Origin: Tetracentron sinense
Taxonomy: Eukaryota > Streptophyta > Magnoliopsida > Trochodendrales > Trochodendraceae
Assembly (NCBI GenBank): GCA_015143295.1
Contig: CM026560.1
Span: 5,830,501 to 5,894,500 of the forward strand
Length of the DNA stretch: 64,000 nt
Direction: 5' to 3'
Both the position numbers and the translations under genes were made by a program. Positions 32,484 to 42,380 of the stretch are shown in pieces (position 1 is the stretch's first letter; the number at the start of each line of letters is the position of its first letter). Under the pieces are notes generated by a model that did no database searches, had not been told where the DNA came from, and was given only the letters and a program-made list of their open reading frames with translations.

Positions 32484-33906
32484 TCAATTTAGCCTTACCA
32501 GCATATGACAGTAACTTTCCTTTCCAATTCTGATTTTTTTGGCAATCCGATCTACAAGAGGTTCGCAATCCGCGGCTGATAAGTTTCTAGAAGTTAATGG
32601 TAACCCAAGATATTTAACAGGAATGTAACCATCATTGAATAGGAAAATCTCCTTGATTTTGCGCTTAGTACGGGATTTGGTGCCTGCAAAAAAATTGAGA
32701 GTTATCGAAGTTCGGATATAAACCTGAAAGGTTAGAGAACTTTTGAAGCACTTTAGAGGTGTTTGTGGCTGAAATCTCATCCGCTCGAAGGAAAACAAAT
32801 AGGTCATCGGCAAAGCAGAGGTGGGAAACCAAGGAAATCGAGCATTTGTGATGGGGAGCAATATCACCAGCAGCCACTGCAGCTTCAATCATGGTTGAAA
32901 GATCTTCTATAGCTAAAACAAAGAGAAAAGGGGACAGTGGGTCTCCCTGCCGGAGGCCCTTGGTGCTCTGGAAAAAACCTTCTGGAGTTCCATTAATGCT
33001 TATGGAGAATTTTGGAGTAGAGATGCAGGCTTTGATCCAATCAACCATGTTAGACGGGAATCACATTACCTTCAAAACAGCCCAAATAAATTCCCAGTTT
33101 AGAGTGTCAAAGGCTTTCCGCAGATCAATCTTGATGGCGCACCGAGGCTGGCCCTTGTCTCTATGATAATTCCTGACAATTTCATGTGAAAGCAGAATGT
33201 TTTCAGCAACAACAAACGCAGATTGTTTTTCCCGGGAACTCACCCCTGATTCTATTAGCTATAATCTTGGAAATGAATTTATAGATTAAATTGCACAGCG
33301 ATATAGGACGGAAATCAGCAAAGGAATTTGGCTTAGTGGATTTGGGGATCAGAGTGATCAATGTCGCATTAATTTCTTCTAAGGTTATGCCAGACTTGAA
33401 GAATGAAAGCACGGCTCTTAGGACATCAGTACCAACAACATTCCAACATGTGATGAAAAACGAGAAGTGAAGCCATCAGGCCCCGGAGTACTATTCTTGT
33501 CGATGGCAAAAAAGCATTTTTTACTTCTTCACTGTCTACTTCTTTGTCAAGAGGATCTATTTGGGAATCAGATAGTTTCTTCACACTGGGCACTTCAGAA
33601 TCAGCTACAGGAAAAGAGCTTGAAGTAGGACCCAACATCTCCTTGAAAAATGAAATGTCTTCAAGCTTTATCCTCTCCACATATTGGGTTTAATTGTTAT
33701 TGCTATCAAGAATGGATAAAATTCTATTGAAAGATCTCAGAGTAGCCTAATTTCGATGAAAGAAGGTGGCGTTATCTCCCAGACTAAGCCCATTTAAAAC
33801 GAGCTTTCTGACGAGTTTCAGCTTCATCAAAACAGCTTGCTTGTAATCAATCAGTAGCTCCTTTTCCACTTCAGCCAGAGACCTGGCCAGATGATTTGTA
33901 ATGAGG
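32484..33906 (-). pseudogene. LINE reverse transcriptase
   Basis: Motifs in order on the minus strand: ITNHLARSLAEVEKELL (33906 on), GLSLGDNATFFHRN, ATLITLIPKSTKPNSFADFR and PISLCNLIYKFISKIIANR (33412-33203). Next come the catalytic KIDLRKAFDTLNW (about 33140), GLRQGDPLSPFLF (about 32960), and FADDLFVF (about 32800), which holds the two metal-binding aspartates. VKYLGLPL is at about 32600. At least three frameshifts or stops separate the blocks. The catalytic residues themselves are intact. Confidence 0.9.
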
Positions 33907-33912
33907 GCATGA

Positions 33913-34440
33913 TGTAGTACAGAGAAAGAATGATGCTAGATTATAATAAAGGGAATACAAAGTTTAAAGAGAAATGAAATAAAAAGAAAGAAAAAAGAGT
34001 AGAGTCTCACTACTTTTATGGAATACCTAGGATTGGAGTCTCACCAATTTAGGTGTCCGAAGATGGAGTCACACCACCAATATAAGAAGTCACACCTTAC
34101 TTAAAGAAGAACTTTCATTCACTTCAATTCTGAATTCCTTGCATTGCCATAGGGTCTTCTATTTATAGGCATTTATAGAATATTCTACATAAATGCTAAG
34201 ACATTAAGGTTCTAAGACCAACTAAGACTCTTGTACTTTCTAGACCCTTAGAATATTCTAAATGACTCTTGATTATCTAGAAAATATTAAAGACTCTTAA
34301 CTTTCTAGAAAACTCTTTAAAGACTTGACTTTCTAGAAAGTTCTTGACATTTTAGAGATTCCTTTTGAAACCTACTTTCTTTTCTGACAAAATCAACCAG
34401 GCCTAACCAGTCACGACCATTTGGTTGGTTGATACAAACA
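33913..34440 (-). repeat. Copia-type LTR with heat-shock-element-like motifs
   Basis: It starts TGTAGTACAG and ends GATACAAACA, 528 bp, with a TATA motif (minus CTATAAATAG) at 34159-34168. Upstream of it (34178-34342) are GAATATTC at 34178-34185 and 34251-34258 and TTCTAGAA at 34303-34310 and 34332-34339. All match the inverted GAA/TTC geometry of heat-shock elements. One lies in the 14-bp palindrome ACTTTCTAGAAAGT. No matching second LTR or own target duplication was found. Confidence 0.6.
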
Positions 34441-34683
34441 TTTATTTTCTGCCTATGTTTCTGTGGGAGTCACGGAATGGACGAGTGACAACAGTACCCA
34501 TTTCCAGAGTTGAATCAACACCAAGAACGGAGTAAGCAGCGAAGGAGGTAGAGTAGGCCTTCTCATCCTTCAGCCCTATCAGAGATCGATGGAAAGACGG
34601 TATGCATCGTCGAATGAAACATTTGCTTAAAGATACAGGATAAGGAAGCGACACCTTTGTGTGAATCACAGGAATAGTCAAAA

Positions 34684-34890
34684 ATGAATCGAAAACCATA
34701 CAACATTAGAAAAAAAGTCGTCAAACAAACGACCTCTGCTGGTTCCAAACTATCTCTCCATGACGGCACACCTCTTGATGATCCTTCCAAGTTCCGAAGT
34801 ATTGTGGGCGCCTTACAGTATCCGACACTAACTCGCCCAGATATCACCTACGCGGTGAATCAGGTATGCTAGTTCATGCATGCTCCGACC
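34684..34890 (+). pseudogene. Copia polyprotein scrap (RT-RNase H junction)
   Basis: The frame encodes [39 protein letters not shown] and VNQVC, then after a stop FMHAPTAS: the conserved stretch following the copia RT domain. It then changes abruptly into unrelated sequence. Such scraps are also known inside plant mitochondrial genomes, which fits its surroundings here. The preceding 34441-34683 has no recognised feature. Confidence 0.8.
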
Positions 34891-36302
34891 GCCTCCCCTT
34901 TGTTTGCATGGGCTCCCCGCCCATTTGTATGGTCTGGAGAAGCTTACTTGTCTTATAGTTCAAAGGCATTACTTGACTTTATCTTTCTTAAGGCTTTGTT
35001 TTCATTGCTTGTTGTTTCGTCTGGTTCAATATGCTTATCCTGCCGAACAGGAGCCTATTTTGGTTAGTGAGACCACCCCCGCTTCCTGGGTCGATTGAGG
35101 AAGGGATTCTCGAGCAGTAGCGGATAGCCTTAAGGAATTGATAGAATTCCCCTCCCCCCAAAAAAAGTCCCCCCCTAAGTTGACTTGGGTTGCCCAGTTT
35201 ACTTTAAAAGGGCCCGTGGCCAAATGATCTTTTATATATTTTTCCAGGATTCCTACTTCTTGGAATGCTAATCACAGCGATTTACTTCGCTAGCAAAACA
35301 CAAAAAACAGAACTAAACATAACATAAATAGGTGTTATCCCTTAACACTCCCCCTCAAGTTGGACGCTCACTTCTGATATCTCCAGGTGTTGTCACCAAA
35401 AACCTTCCCCGATTGACAGAATGTCCCGCTATTGACACTTGAAAAAGCAGCTTTCAAGGTCTCGTCCAAACCTGCTAATAAAATCTAATCTGCAGGTGGA
35501 GGCATACAGAAGTGGTCCAATATGAATTTGAGCTCTCTTGTTATGAGGGTGAAAGAGGTGGCTAACTTTCTTTGCCCCAGGGAGCTTCTTTGTTTATGTC
35601 ACTAAGTGGGCAGATCTCTGGAGTGTGCTTCTGCTCTCGCTTCAGAGCCTCTTTGTCCTCAGACTGTCACTTGAAAGGAAGTGAAGGTGAGAAAGCCCTT
35701 GACTATTAGGGGCGGAGCTTGAAGAAGCGAGCTCATTCGAATCCTAATCTTTGTTGGCTGCCGACCGGGACAGATACCTCATTTGTATCTGCCTAGAGGT
35801 AAGGAAGGGGCTTAGTCTACTGGATCCTAAAGGGGGAGAAGGCCGAGGAGCACGTTTATTGGTTGACATTTGATGGTCGAAGACAAGTCTTCTTGGCCAG
35901 TAGGAGTCAATTCCATCATTCGATCAATTGCTTTTCTGTCCTTCCTACCCGGAACCAAATAGTCATCTTCTTGCTCTACCCACCACTGGATGGAGGGACT
36001 GGATGAAATAAAGGAAGCTATTTGGAATATGGAAGCAGATGGAGCCAAAAAACGTGAGCGCCTAGTGCGATACGGCTTTTTTCGATTATGTTTCTTCTGT
36101 AGCAGTAGATAGAGTAGAATCTGTCGCCTTTCGAAGACATTCGCTCCTGTTTCTGGTGTTTCAGTCATCTTTCAATGGCTCCCTTAATGTATGTGCCAGG
36201 AAGTGTCTGAAGAAGCGGGCTACTCCTCGAAAATGCCCCGCCCGTAGGTTCGTTTGTCGTTGGGGCTAACTTGATTCCTTGCTCGGTCAAATAGGATCAT
36301 TT
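34891..36302. other. Mitochondrial-type intergenic DNA
   Basis: GC content and C/G homopolymer style (CCCTCCCCCC, AAAAAAGTCCCCCCC) differ from the AT-rich neighbours and resemble plant mitochondrial spacers. A minus-strand open frame of 113 codons (35827-36168, starting MTETPETGANVFERRQI) has no function that I recognise. No tRNA or complete mitochondrial gene was found. Assignment to mitochondrial origin is by sequence style and by the adjacent plastid pieces, so it is inference. Confidence 0.5.
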
Positions 36303-36309
36303 TCCTCTT

Positions 36310-36523
36310 GAGACCTTTTACTTTTTTTTTTATCATGTGGGAATTAGAATTAATTTCCGTTTACCTACTTTTATCCATGTGGGGAGGGAAGAAACGCCTG
36401 TACTCAGCGACAAAGTTTATTTTGTACACTGTGGGGGGTTCCATTTTTCTCTTAATGGGAGTTCTGGGTATGGGTTTATATGGTTCCAATGAACCAACAT
36501 TAAATTTTGAAACAACTTTAACA
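36310..36523 (+). pseudogene. ndhD: Plastid ndhD fragment
   Basis: About 70 codons match an internal part of the plastid NAD(P)H dehydrogenase subunit 4: [32 protein letters not shown], then [15 protein letters not shown], after which the frame ends. These are hydrophobic membrane segments of the plastid NDH complex. Both ends are truncated, so it is a transferred, non-functional piece. The match is very close to the family as I know it, implying fairly recent transfer or preservation in a slowly evolving mitochondrial genome first. Confidence 0.93.
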
Positions 36524-36988
36524 TAGAAGGCTTCGCAGCCCTCCCAGAGCTCGTATTTTCCAATGTGGTTTTTGCCCACTTATATAGGTACAGAGGGGCC
36601 ACCCATCTCTCTCCAGAGAAGGAAGTCATTCGAACTAACACCCTCTCCCCGAAAGGAGATGGATTGGTGGCCCCTTTCGTGGATCGGGGAAGGCGGGAAG
36701 CGGTATCGACAGTTCGTGTCCCGATGTCCAGAATTGGACCCGGCGGAAGTTCCCCAACATGAGGAACTTCAAAGGTCCATTCACGCTCTAATTAAAGAGC
36801 AACTTCGGGAACATTGTGAAGGGAAACCAAACCCGAACCGAACCGATGCGCGAGCCTGTCCATAGCGCTATCCCTCGCTAATAGCCCACCGATAGTGTGA
36901 GAGCTATTGCGAGCTTTGTCTACGGAGCAAGCCATTAAGACGCAGTAAGTTCAAGTGTAAGTAAAGTCAAGTGTAAAGTAGAGGAGAG
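36524..36988 (+). other. Unassigned organelle-type segment with an open frame
   Basis: An open frame of 100 codons (36563-36865) ends in EELQRSIHALIKEQLREHCE. An overlapping frame reads LVAPFVDRGRREAVSTVRVP. I do not recognise either as a named gene. Base composition is as in the preceding mitochondrial-type DNA. Confidence 0.45.
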
Positions 36989-37243
36989 CTACATGCAGTA
37001 GGATATCATTGAGAAATAGGAATCGGTGTTATCAAAGGATTTCCTGCTATTATTTCTAGTATTGAATGAGTCAATCATCCACTTTGGTATCTTATTGAAC
37101 AAAAATGGTGATACTATTCCTCCATTGATCAAGAATTTCGAGTTTTGGGAAGTATCATGAACATCCAATAAGAAGGGTTTCAATTTATTCAAATGAACGA
37201 TTTGAACACCTATTGATTGCTTTCGGTACCTAATCCTATTCAT
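36989..37243 (-). pseudogene. ycf2: Plastid ycf2 fragment
   Basis: The minus-strand frame contains [39 protein letters not shown] and [11 protein letters not shown] then [12 protein letters not shown], a diagnostic internal stretch of the very long plastid Ycf2 protein. About 67 codons match; sequences on both sides are unrelated, so the piece is truncated at both ends. A few substitutions from the usual sequence are visible. Confidence 0.93.
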
Positions 37244-37610
37244 ACCTTATCCTGCCTTACGAACTCTTTTGGTCTCCTTGCCCCAACAAAGCCCAATCCC
37301 TTGTTCCATTCAATTCCCACTCCCAACGAACCTCTTCCACAAAAGGGAGTGGAATGAGGCCTCACCGACCAGGGAATGCAGGGGATGGATTTACCTACCT
37401 TTTTTTCTATTTCCCTGGGAATCCGCTGATTCCTAAAAAGGTCTTGCTCCATAATTCCGTTCGCCATTAGATTAGAACGTGGATAAGATATTGCTTTTGT
37501 TTCTTCTCTCTTTTTCTGGATAAGATTCTTTAGTGATGACTTTTTGACTTTCCAGAGTATTCTATCAACTTCCAAAAAGAGTCTTGGTCTTTCTAGAAGA
37601 CCCCTTTAAT
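37244..37610 (-). other. Organelle-type open frame of unknown function
   Basis: The frame 37240-37575 (111 codons) begins MEVDRILWKVKKSSLKNLIQ and ends with GIEWNKGLGFVGARRPKEF. It overlaps the ycf2 piece by a few bases. I cannot place it in a named organelle gene. It runs to the end of the insertion. Confidence 0.4.
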
Positions 37611-37615
37611 GCATG

Positions 37616-38660
37616 GCTGGATTTTCAGATTTGTGGGCCCATTTTATGGGCTTTATGGATTTTCTTGGGCTGTCTTCATCAGGGCAGCTTGGCCCGATTC
37701 CAGCTTTCTCTTGGCTTTAACCACTTGCTCCTTTAAAGCATTGAAATTGTTAGCAGTCCAATATCTGAGGCAGCACTTGATGATGATGTGTTTTAATTTC
37801 TTGAAGAGGCAAAACTTTTGGGTTTCCTCTAGCAGGGATAGGCCATTCCTCTGAGATGAGATCTTTAAAAGAGCTATGCTCTGACCAGAAATTAAAGAGC
37901 GTGAAAGGTTTGGAGCCTTTTGGCAGAGCCACCGAGATTTGGATCGGCAAAGGGGAGTGGTCTGAAATGCCTGGTAAAAGGAAACCAACCTCAGAGGCTT
38001 TAAAAACTCACACCACTCACTGTTAATGAGAGCATGGTCAAGTTTGGAATGAATACGATTAGACCCTTTAGACATGTTGGACCATGAGAAATTAGAGCCC
38101 CTGCTTTTCAAATCGAAACCTCCATGGCATCAATACAATCATTAAAGGATTGGCAATCTCGAAGACTGACATGAGCCCCTCCAATCTTTTTGTTTTGGCC
38201 TCTGATTTCATTGAAATCTCCAAGAATAATCCAGGCTCCAGAGAAGGAATTAGAGAAAGAGGCTAAATGATTTCATAGAACCCGTCTCTCAGTCACCAAA
38301 TTAGAAGCATACACAAAAGAGGCAACAAAGCACTGATTACTTTGAAGATCACTAATCTGACAGTGAATAACTTGTTCGTTCTTTTGGAGAAGCAACACAG
38401 ATTTTTGAGGGGTCCCACATTACCCAAATTCTTCCACCAAGTGCTGAATTGTAATTATCAATACAGTCCCAACCCCGACAAATAGCATTTCTGACTTTAG
38501 CTGCATTAACACTACAGATTTTTGTTTCCAAAATTCCCATTAGACTCATATTGTGCTTCAAAATCAGCTTCCTGACTTCAGCTTGCTTAATGGGGTTATT
38601 CAATCCTCGAATGTTCCAAACTGCCAAGGAATCCATAACATGAGCAAAAACCAGATGCAT
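37616..38660 (-). pseudogene. LINE endonuclease domain (start of ORF2)
   Basis: ORF2 begins near 38642 with MDSLAVWNIRGLNNPIKQAE, the apurinic-like endonuclease start of plant L1 elements. The motifs SLMGILETKI, then FVASFVYASN, WIILGDFNEI (about 38230, metal-binding D and N) and FSWSN...SKLDHALIN (about 38080-38030) follow. Two frameshifts (about 38350 and 38110) are present. The domain nicks target DNA to prime reverse transcription. The frame is cut at 37616 by the organelle-type insertion and resumes at 33906. Confidence 0.9.
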
Positions 38661-39107
38661 GAAAAATTGGAATCACTAAAGAGTCAAACTTCTGTTGCAA
38701 CGAAACTGCCATCCCAAGTTACTACCACTCTGGTTCAGAAGGTTTACACCAGCTCTAATATTTTCAATCATGGCCAAAGAAGAAGGAAAGTAATCCACTC
38801 CCAAAGGGGTTCCTCAGAAGCATTTATCTATAGGAATGAGGACCTAGGAGGGGAAATAAAAGTGGTATCAACACCGCACAACGACTTCTGCAAACAACGA
38901 AGACTGCCCAAATAGGAAAGCACGTCGTCGACCCCCCGCCCTAGCTCACAGAGGAAAAGGCAGAAGTAAAATTGAAACCCTGGCTCAAGAGGAGGAAAGA
39001 ATCTTTTAGCCCGGAAGCAAGATAGGGAAAAGCCCTAGCTCAAGAGAGCAAGGAAGAGGAGGAACAAAACATAATATTTGAGTTTCTGGCTTGGGTCCAG
39101 ATCCTGA

Positions 39108-40083
39108 CATGGTTCAAAATATCGGTATCGGGTGCCGTATCGGTAAGTCTAAAACAGGATACGTATCAGACCATATCAGATGGATACGACGGAAAAAATC
39201 AGGATATGATAAGAAACGCTTGGACACATAAGGAAAAACTTGAATACCTTAAATAAAACTTCTTTTCATGCAAATATAAGCTAAAAAAAACTAAATGAGG
39301 GCCTCCAACTATGTTTAACCATACATATGAGAGCTAAGAATTTTATGATTTAAAAAAGATATGCGTGCTAATAAACAGATATGAAAATACAAACCATAGT
39401 CACTTAGCCAAGTATAGGAAATACAATTTAGATATGAAAACCTTACATTCACTGAGTTCAATAAGAATGTATTGAATACAACCATAAATTATAAGCTTGA
39501 ATGTAAGTCTTTTTATGCTGAACTGTTATGTTGTTAGTTGAATTTTTGACCATTTAAATGAATAGTTTTGAAGACTAAAGTATGAGACTTTTTTTGCCGA
39601 CTTTTGGATTTAAGTCATTTTTTGATATAATAGAATATATGAAATTTTAATATTTGAGAAATACATTACCATTTGAAAGTTAAAATTTTGACCTAATCTC
39701 CAAAAGATGCTAAAAAGACGATTTTGTTCTTGAATTGGAAGGTTGATTTTTTATTTTCTTTATGAATTTGGATCCAAGATCATTTTTATTGAATTCAAAT
39801 GGAGGATATAACCTTATTTACATTTAAATATCTTAAGTAAATGAAAATAAAATTAATTTAAAACTATTTACTTAAATAAAATTTTGTGTAAATAAGTTGT
39901 GTATCAGGTCTGTGTTGTGTATCTTAGTGTAAATGGAAGGAGAAAAAATTTAATTGAAAAATCTCCTGTATCAGGCCTGATACAGAAGAGTTTTTTCTTC
40001 CAGCGTACCAGTGCATCAGGTAGCTCCAAACAAGATACGTATTGACTTGTATTGGCCGATACGTACCTGAATTTCAAACCATG
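39108..40083 (+). mobile_element. TIR element of the 'GTATCGG' family, 976 bp
   Basis: The ends CATGGTTCAAAATATCGGTA and (inverted) CATGGTTTGAAATTCAGGTA form imperfect terminal inverted repeats. Subterminal zones are rich in GTATC.G and GATACG words. It is collinear with 48425-49417, where a near-perfect 8-bp duplication supports a hAT-type mechanism. Here the flanks GATCCTGA and TACACACT do not match, so a flank may have been rearranged. Non-coding. Confidence 0.75.
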
Positions 40084-40091
40084 TACACACT

Positions 40092-40380
40092 TGTTTAAGG
40101 AGAATAGAGCAGTTGATTGGCTATGCATCTAGCTTCCATTCCTTCCAAGCATTTTGCTTTAGCCTCTACCTCACTTTTACTAAAAGCGAATAAGGAAACC
40201 AAAAGGAGATGAGAATGATAAGTTAAAGTGTGAGCATTGTTGTAGAACCAAACATACCAAGGAGACTTGCTGGAATCTTGTTCGTAGACTAGCAATGTAG
40301 ACTTGCCCCGGATCCTCTACAACATACAATGGTTCATCCACTAGTGTTATCTCATCAGGAGAGTCCTCCACCATGCCTTT
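40092..40380 (-). pseudogene. RNase H-like retroelement fragment
   Basis: The minus strand encodes WYVWFYNNAHTLTYHSHLLL followed by SKSEVEAKAKCLEGMEARC, resembling the E-A-A-L-lxGL helix of LINE-associated RNase H domains. It is short and truncated on the left at the TIR element. Assignment is tentative. Confidence 0.45.
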
Positions 40381-40396
40381 ACAACTAAATTAAAGT

Positions 40397-40860
40397 ATGG
40401 TTTGTAAGATGATCCCATGTGCTATCAGTTGGTGCATTTGGAACCTTTGGAAGGAAAGTAACATACAGGCTTCTGATGACCTTGCTCGTCAAAAAGAGAG
40501 TGTGTGGTTGAACATCATAAAACTACTTGTTTTTTGGTGTTCCCCTTTAAAAGACTATGATAGATCAAATGTGATGAACTTGCGAATGAGATTTAATTAT
40601 TCTTTTTGACATTTGTTTTCTTTTAGTAGGGATTTGTTTTGTATAACTAGTGTTACCATTTTAGCATTTTACAGCTTCAGATGCTTTCCGAAGCTTTCAC
40701 GATTGGCTGTGAGCATTTTTTCTTTTATTTTGTTTTTTCTCTTCTCAGTTACTTGTAAATTCTCTTCTTCTTTTATAATTCCATCCATGCATTACCTTTG
40801 AAAAATGGGTTTTATTATCCATGCTTTATTTATACTGTGCTATAGGTTTATTATTTATTT
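40397..40860 (+). mobile_element. LINE 3' fragment (zf-RVT C-terminus and tail)
   Basis: The frame 40397-40609 encodes KMIPCAISWCIWNLWKESN and a basic C-terminus, the end of the plant LINE ORF2 linker region. A T-rich untranslated tail follows. It is severely 5' truncated, as is usual for LINE copies. No poly(A) run or target duplication was defined. Confidence 0.65.
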
Positions 40861-40900
40861 TGGTAATTGTCATTTACTGGATTAAATGTTTTCATCTTCG

Positions 40901-41024
40901 GCGTCTTGTTCTCTTATGGAGAATGTGTTAGACATCTTATTCTCTAATGGAGAATGTGTTAAACATCTTGTTCTCTTATGGAGAATGTGTTAAACATCTT
41001 GTTCTCTTATGGAGAATGTGTTAG
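40901..41024 (+). repeat. 31-bp minisatellite, four copies
   Basis: Four head-to-tail copies of a 31-bp unit containing CTTGTTCTCTTATGGAGAAT. The first two differ by a few substitutions and the last two are almost identical. It lies in intron 2 of the CCR4-like gene. The rest of 40861-41774 is AT-rich intron without recognised elements. Confidence 0.9.
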
Positions 41025-41774
41025 GGAAACCTTAATAATGCCTTTACTGTGATGTTTGTAGGTGTTTCTATGTTCTGAAAATCTAATGAGAAACTGAAGA
41101 TCAATCAAAATTTTCTGTGAAATTAAGAAATGTCGGTTTGGTGGTGGGAAAGTAAGAGATGTTTTATGAAGTGTACCTCTTTGTGGGCTTCTATTGTTGG
41201 TTGTTTCCTTTTCTCTTTCATCTTTCATGATGCCGGTTTTTATCTTTAATTTTATTTGTGTCGTATTTCATTTATCTGCTCTAAAATGACAGAAGTCACA
41301 GAACTGTATGCTTATTTGTTCCTGCCATGTTGGACTTGTTATGAATGGAAGGCTTGTAAAACTGCTTTGAGTTGTTTATGAGAAGGTCTATTAATAGAAA
41401 GCTTTGTTCCGATACACGTGATTTAATTTACTTATTTTAAGACATTCTTTTCCCTAGTCTTCTTTTACTTTGTTTTCCACTAAAATTATGACCAAATTGT
41501 TCTCTTGTTAAATTTAAAAGACCAGTTGCATTTACCAAAAGTGGCCTTAAAATCACTCTTGGCATTCACGCGTATGCTCAATGTGGAAATTATTCACACT
41601 CATTTCCTCATACTTGGGGTTGCCACTTATTAAAATGTTCTGTAGTAGCTTGGGGACTAATTTTGTGATAAAATTCACCACTGTGAGATTTAATGTAGAA
41701 AGAAAAGTAACGATACACGTCTTTGAGTGTGTTTGATACAATCTTAACATATCCTGTTAAATGCTTTGTTTCAG

Positions 41775-41815
41775 GCTTCAGATTCCGTATTGTTTCATAT
41801 AACATTTTAGCTCAG
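41775..41815 (+). CDS. CCR4-like gene, coding exon 3
   Basis: A 41-nt exon between acceptor TTTGTTTCAG and donor GTATGCAA. With the last base of exon 2 it encodes GFRFRIVSYNILAQ. S-Y-N-I-L-A-Q is the opening strand of the CCR4-type catalytic domain, with the Asn that contacts the metal site. It ends in phase 0. The downstream exons are not found in this window. Confidence 0.8.
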
Positions 41816-41979
41816 GTATGCAATCATTTTCACCATCATATCCTTGTCAAAAGTTGTTGAACTGAACATCTTTGTGGAAAAGGTTGCATTTGAATCAGTT
41901 ATTTAACGGAGCATCATAGGAACTTATTGAGTCTTTTTTATCCAATTTGAGTTTTGTAATGTATTAGTATATGTATTAG

Positions 41980-42118
41980 TTTTTTTTTGGAAGGTAAGCT
42001 GGGGTTAGGCAGACCCCTACCAGAGAAACATAGGCGGGATTCGATCCCAGGTCCCTGGTACGACGCTAAGGGACTTTACCAACTAAGCTAGCTGGCACCT
42101 ATATATATATATATATAA
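41980..42118 (-). mobile_element. tRNA-derived SINE
   Basis: On the minus strand the 5' part carries an RNA polymerase III A box (TAGCTTAGTTGG, about 42095-42084) and a B box (GATCGAATCC, about 42043), in tRNA-like order. The 3' part is identical, with two differences, to the tail of the LINE at 30225-30270 and ends in oligo-A. Direct repeats AGTATATGTATTAG (41966-41979) and AGTATATGTATTTG (42119-42132) are the target duplication, 13 of 14 matching. A (TA)n run sits at the 5' end. Confidence 0.88.
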
Positions 42119-42289
42119 AGTATATGTATTTGTTATTATGTCTAAAGCAGTAAAATAACTTAATCCTTGTGTAACTTTGTTTAACGCCATCCAAAAACAA
42201 AAACTTTGTTTAACGCCCTTCCTTGGTTCTCATTTAGTTAAACTCTTTAAGCTCCCCAAAAAATTATTTACATTTTCAAACATTGCAGA

Positions 42290-42380
42290 CAATGTTGTCA
42301 AAAGCCTGTGCTTAGGTGGTTCACCTAGGTGAACGTGGCGATTTTTCAAGGCTAGGTAGTGGATCGCTTAGCCTTGAAGG
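42290..42380 (+). mobile_element. Left end of a CCTAGG-type hAT MITE
   Basis: The segment starts CAATGTTGTCAAAAGC and has GGTTCACCTAGGTGAAC and other CCTAGG-like inverted motifs, matching the terminus of the element at 43585-43809. No right end was found, so it is truncated. The interval 42381-43429 holds only AT-rich sequence with no recognised gene. Confidence 0.5.

Larger units (their letters stand above)
33912..37610. mobile_element. 3.7-kb chimeric insertion of organelle-type DNA inside the LINE
   Basis: It sits between the endonuclease and RT coding parts of the LINE, flanked by identical 5-bp repeats GCATG (33907-33911 and 37611-37615). In order it contains a copia-like LTR (33913-34440), a copia RT scrap (34684-34890), mitochondrial-type intergenic DNA, plastid ndhD (about 36310-36523), more mitochondrial-type DNA and plastid ycf2 (36989-37243 region). 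Plastid pieces embedded in mitochondrial-like sequence suggest that the source was a mitochondrial genome carrying plastid transfers. The GCATG repeats could be a target duplication or repair microhomology. Confidence 0.75.
30225..39107 (-). mobile_element. L1-type LINE on the minus strand, interrupted by an organelle-derived insertion and a hAT MITE
   Basis: ORF2 runs from endonuclease (38660) through reverse transcriptase (to 32484) and the zf-RVT linker (to about 31013) to RNase H (30711-30290). It ends in a poly(A) tail seen as T's at 30225-30234. It is split by 33912-37610 (direct repeats GCATG on both sides) and by the hAT MITE 31423-31908 (8-bp duplication). The 38661-39107 part is probably 5' leader or ORF1 remnant; no clear ORF1 knuckle was found. 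It lies in antisense orientation in intron 2 of the CCR4-like gene. Stops and frameshifts are common, so it is inactive. Confidence 0.9.
26321..41815 (+). other. CCR4-type deadenylase-like gene, first three coding exons (5' part only)
   Basis: This is the only ordinary host gene recognised. Exons 26321-26373, 27159-27259 and 41775-41815 join in frame with GT..AG introns. Together they encode an N-terminus ending in FRFRIVSYNILAQ, the first strand of the endonuclease-exonuclease-phosphatase fold of CCR4/nocturnin-like proteins, which shorten poly(A) tails. The short start (MLKGIAVLPRVP...) resembles plant CCR4 homolog 4 and could act in organelle targeting; this is from memory of the family. 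Intron 2 is 14.5 kb and full of transposons. The catalytic exons (expected motifs QEVD, GDFNS, SDH) were not found up to 64000. The gene therefore has a further intron of at least 22 kb or is broken. Confidence 0.75.

Noticed and set aside
34442-34847. Two overlapping minus-strand open frames
   Set aside because: They overlap the recognised plus-strand copia scrap and have no known homology. Probably chance frames in GC-richer organelle-type DNA.
41980-42118. A functional tRNA gene
   Set aside because: The A and B boxes are tRNA-like, but there is no complete cloverleaf. The LINE-like tail, oligo-A and target duplication show a SINE.
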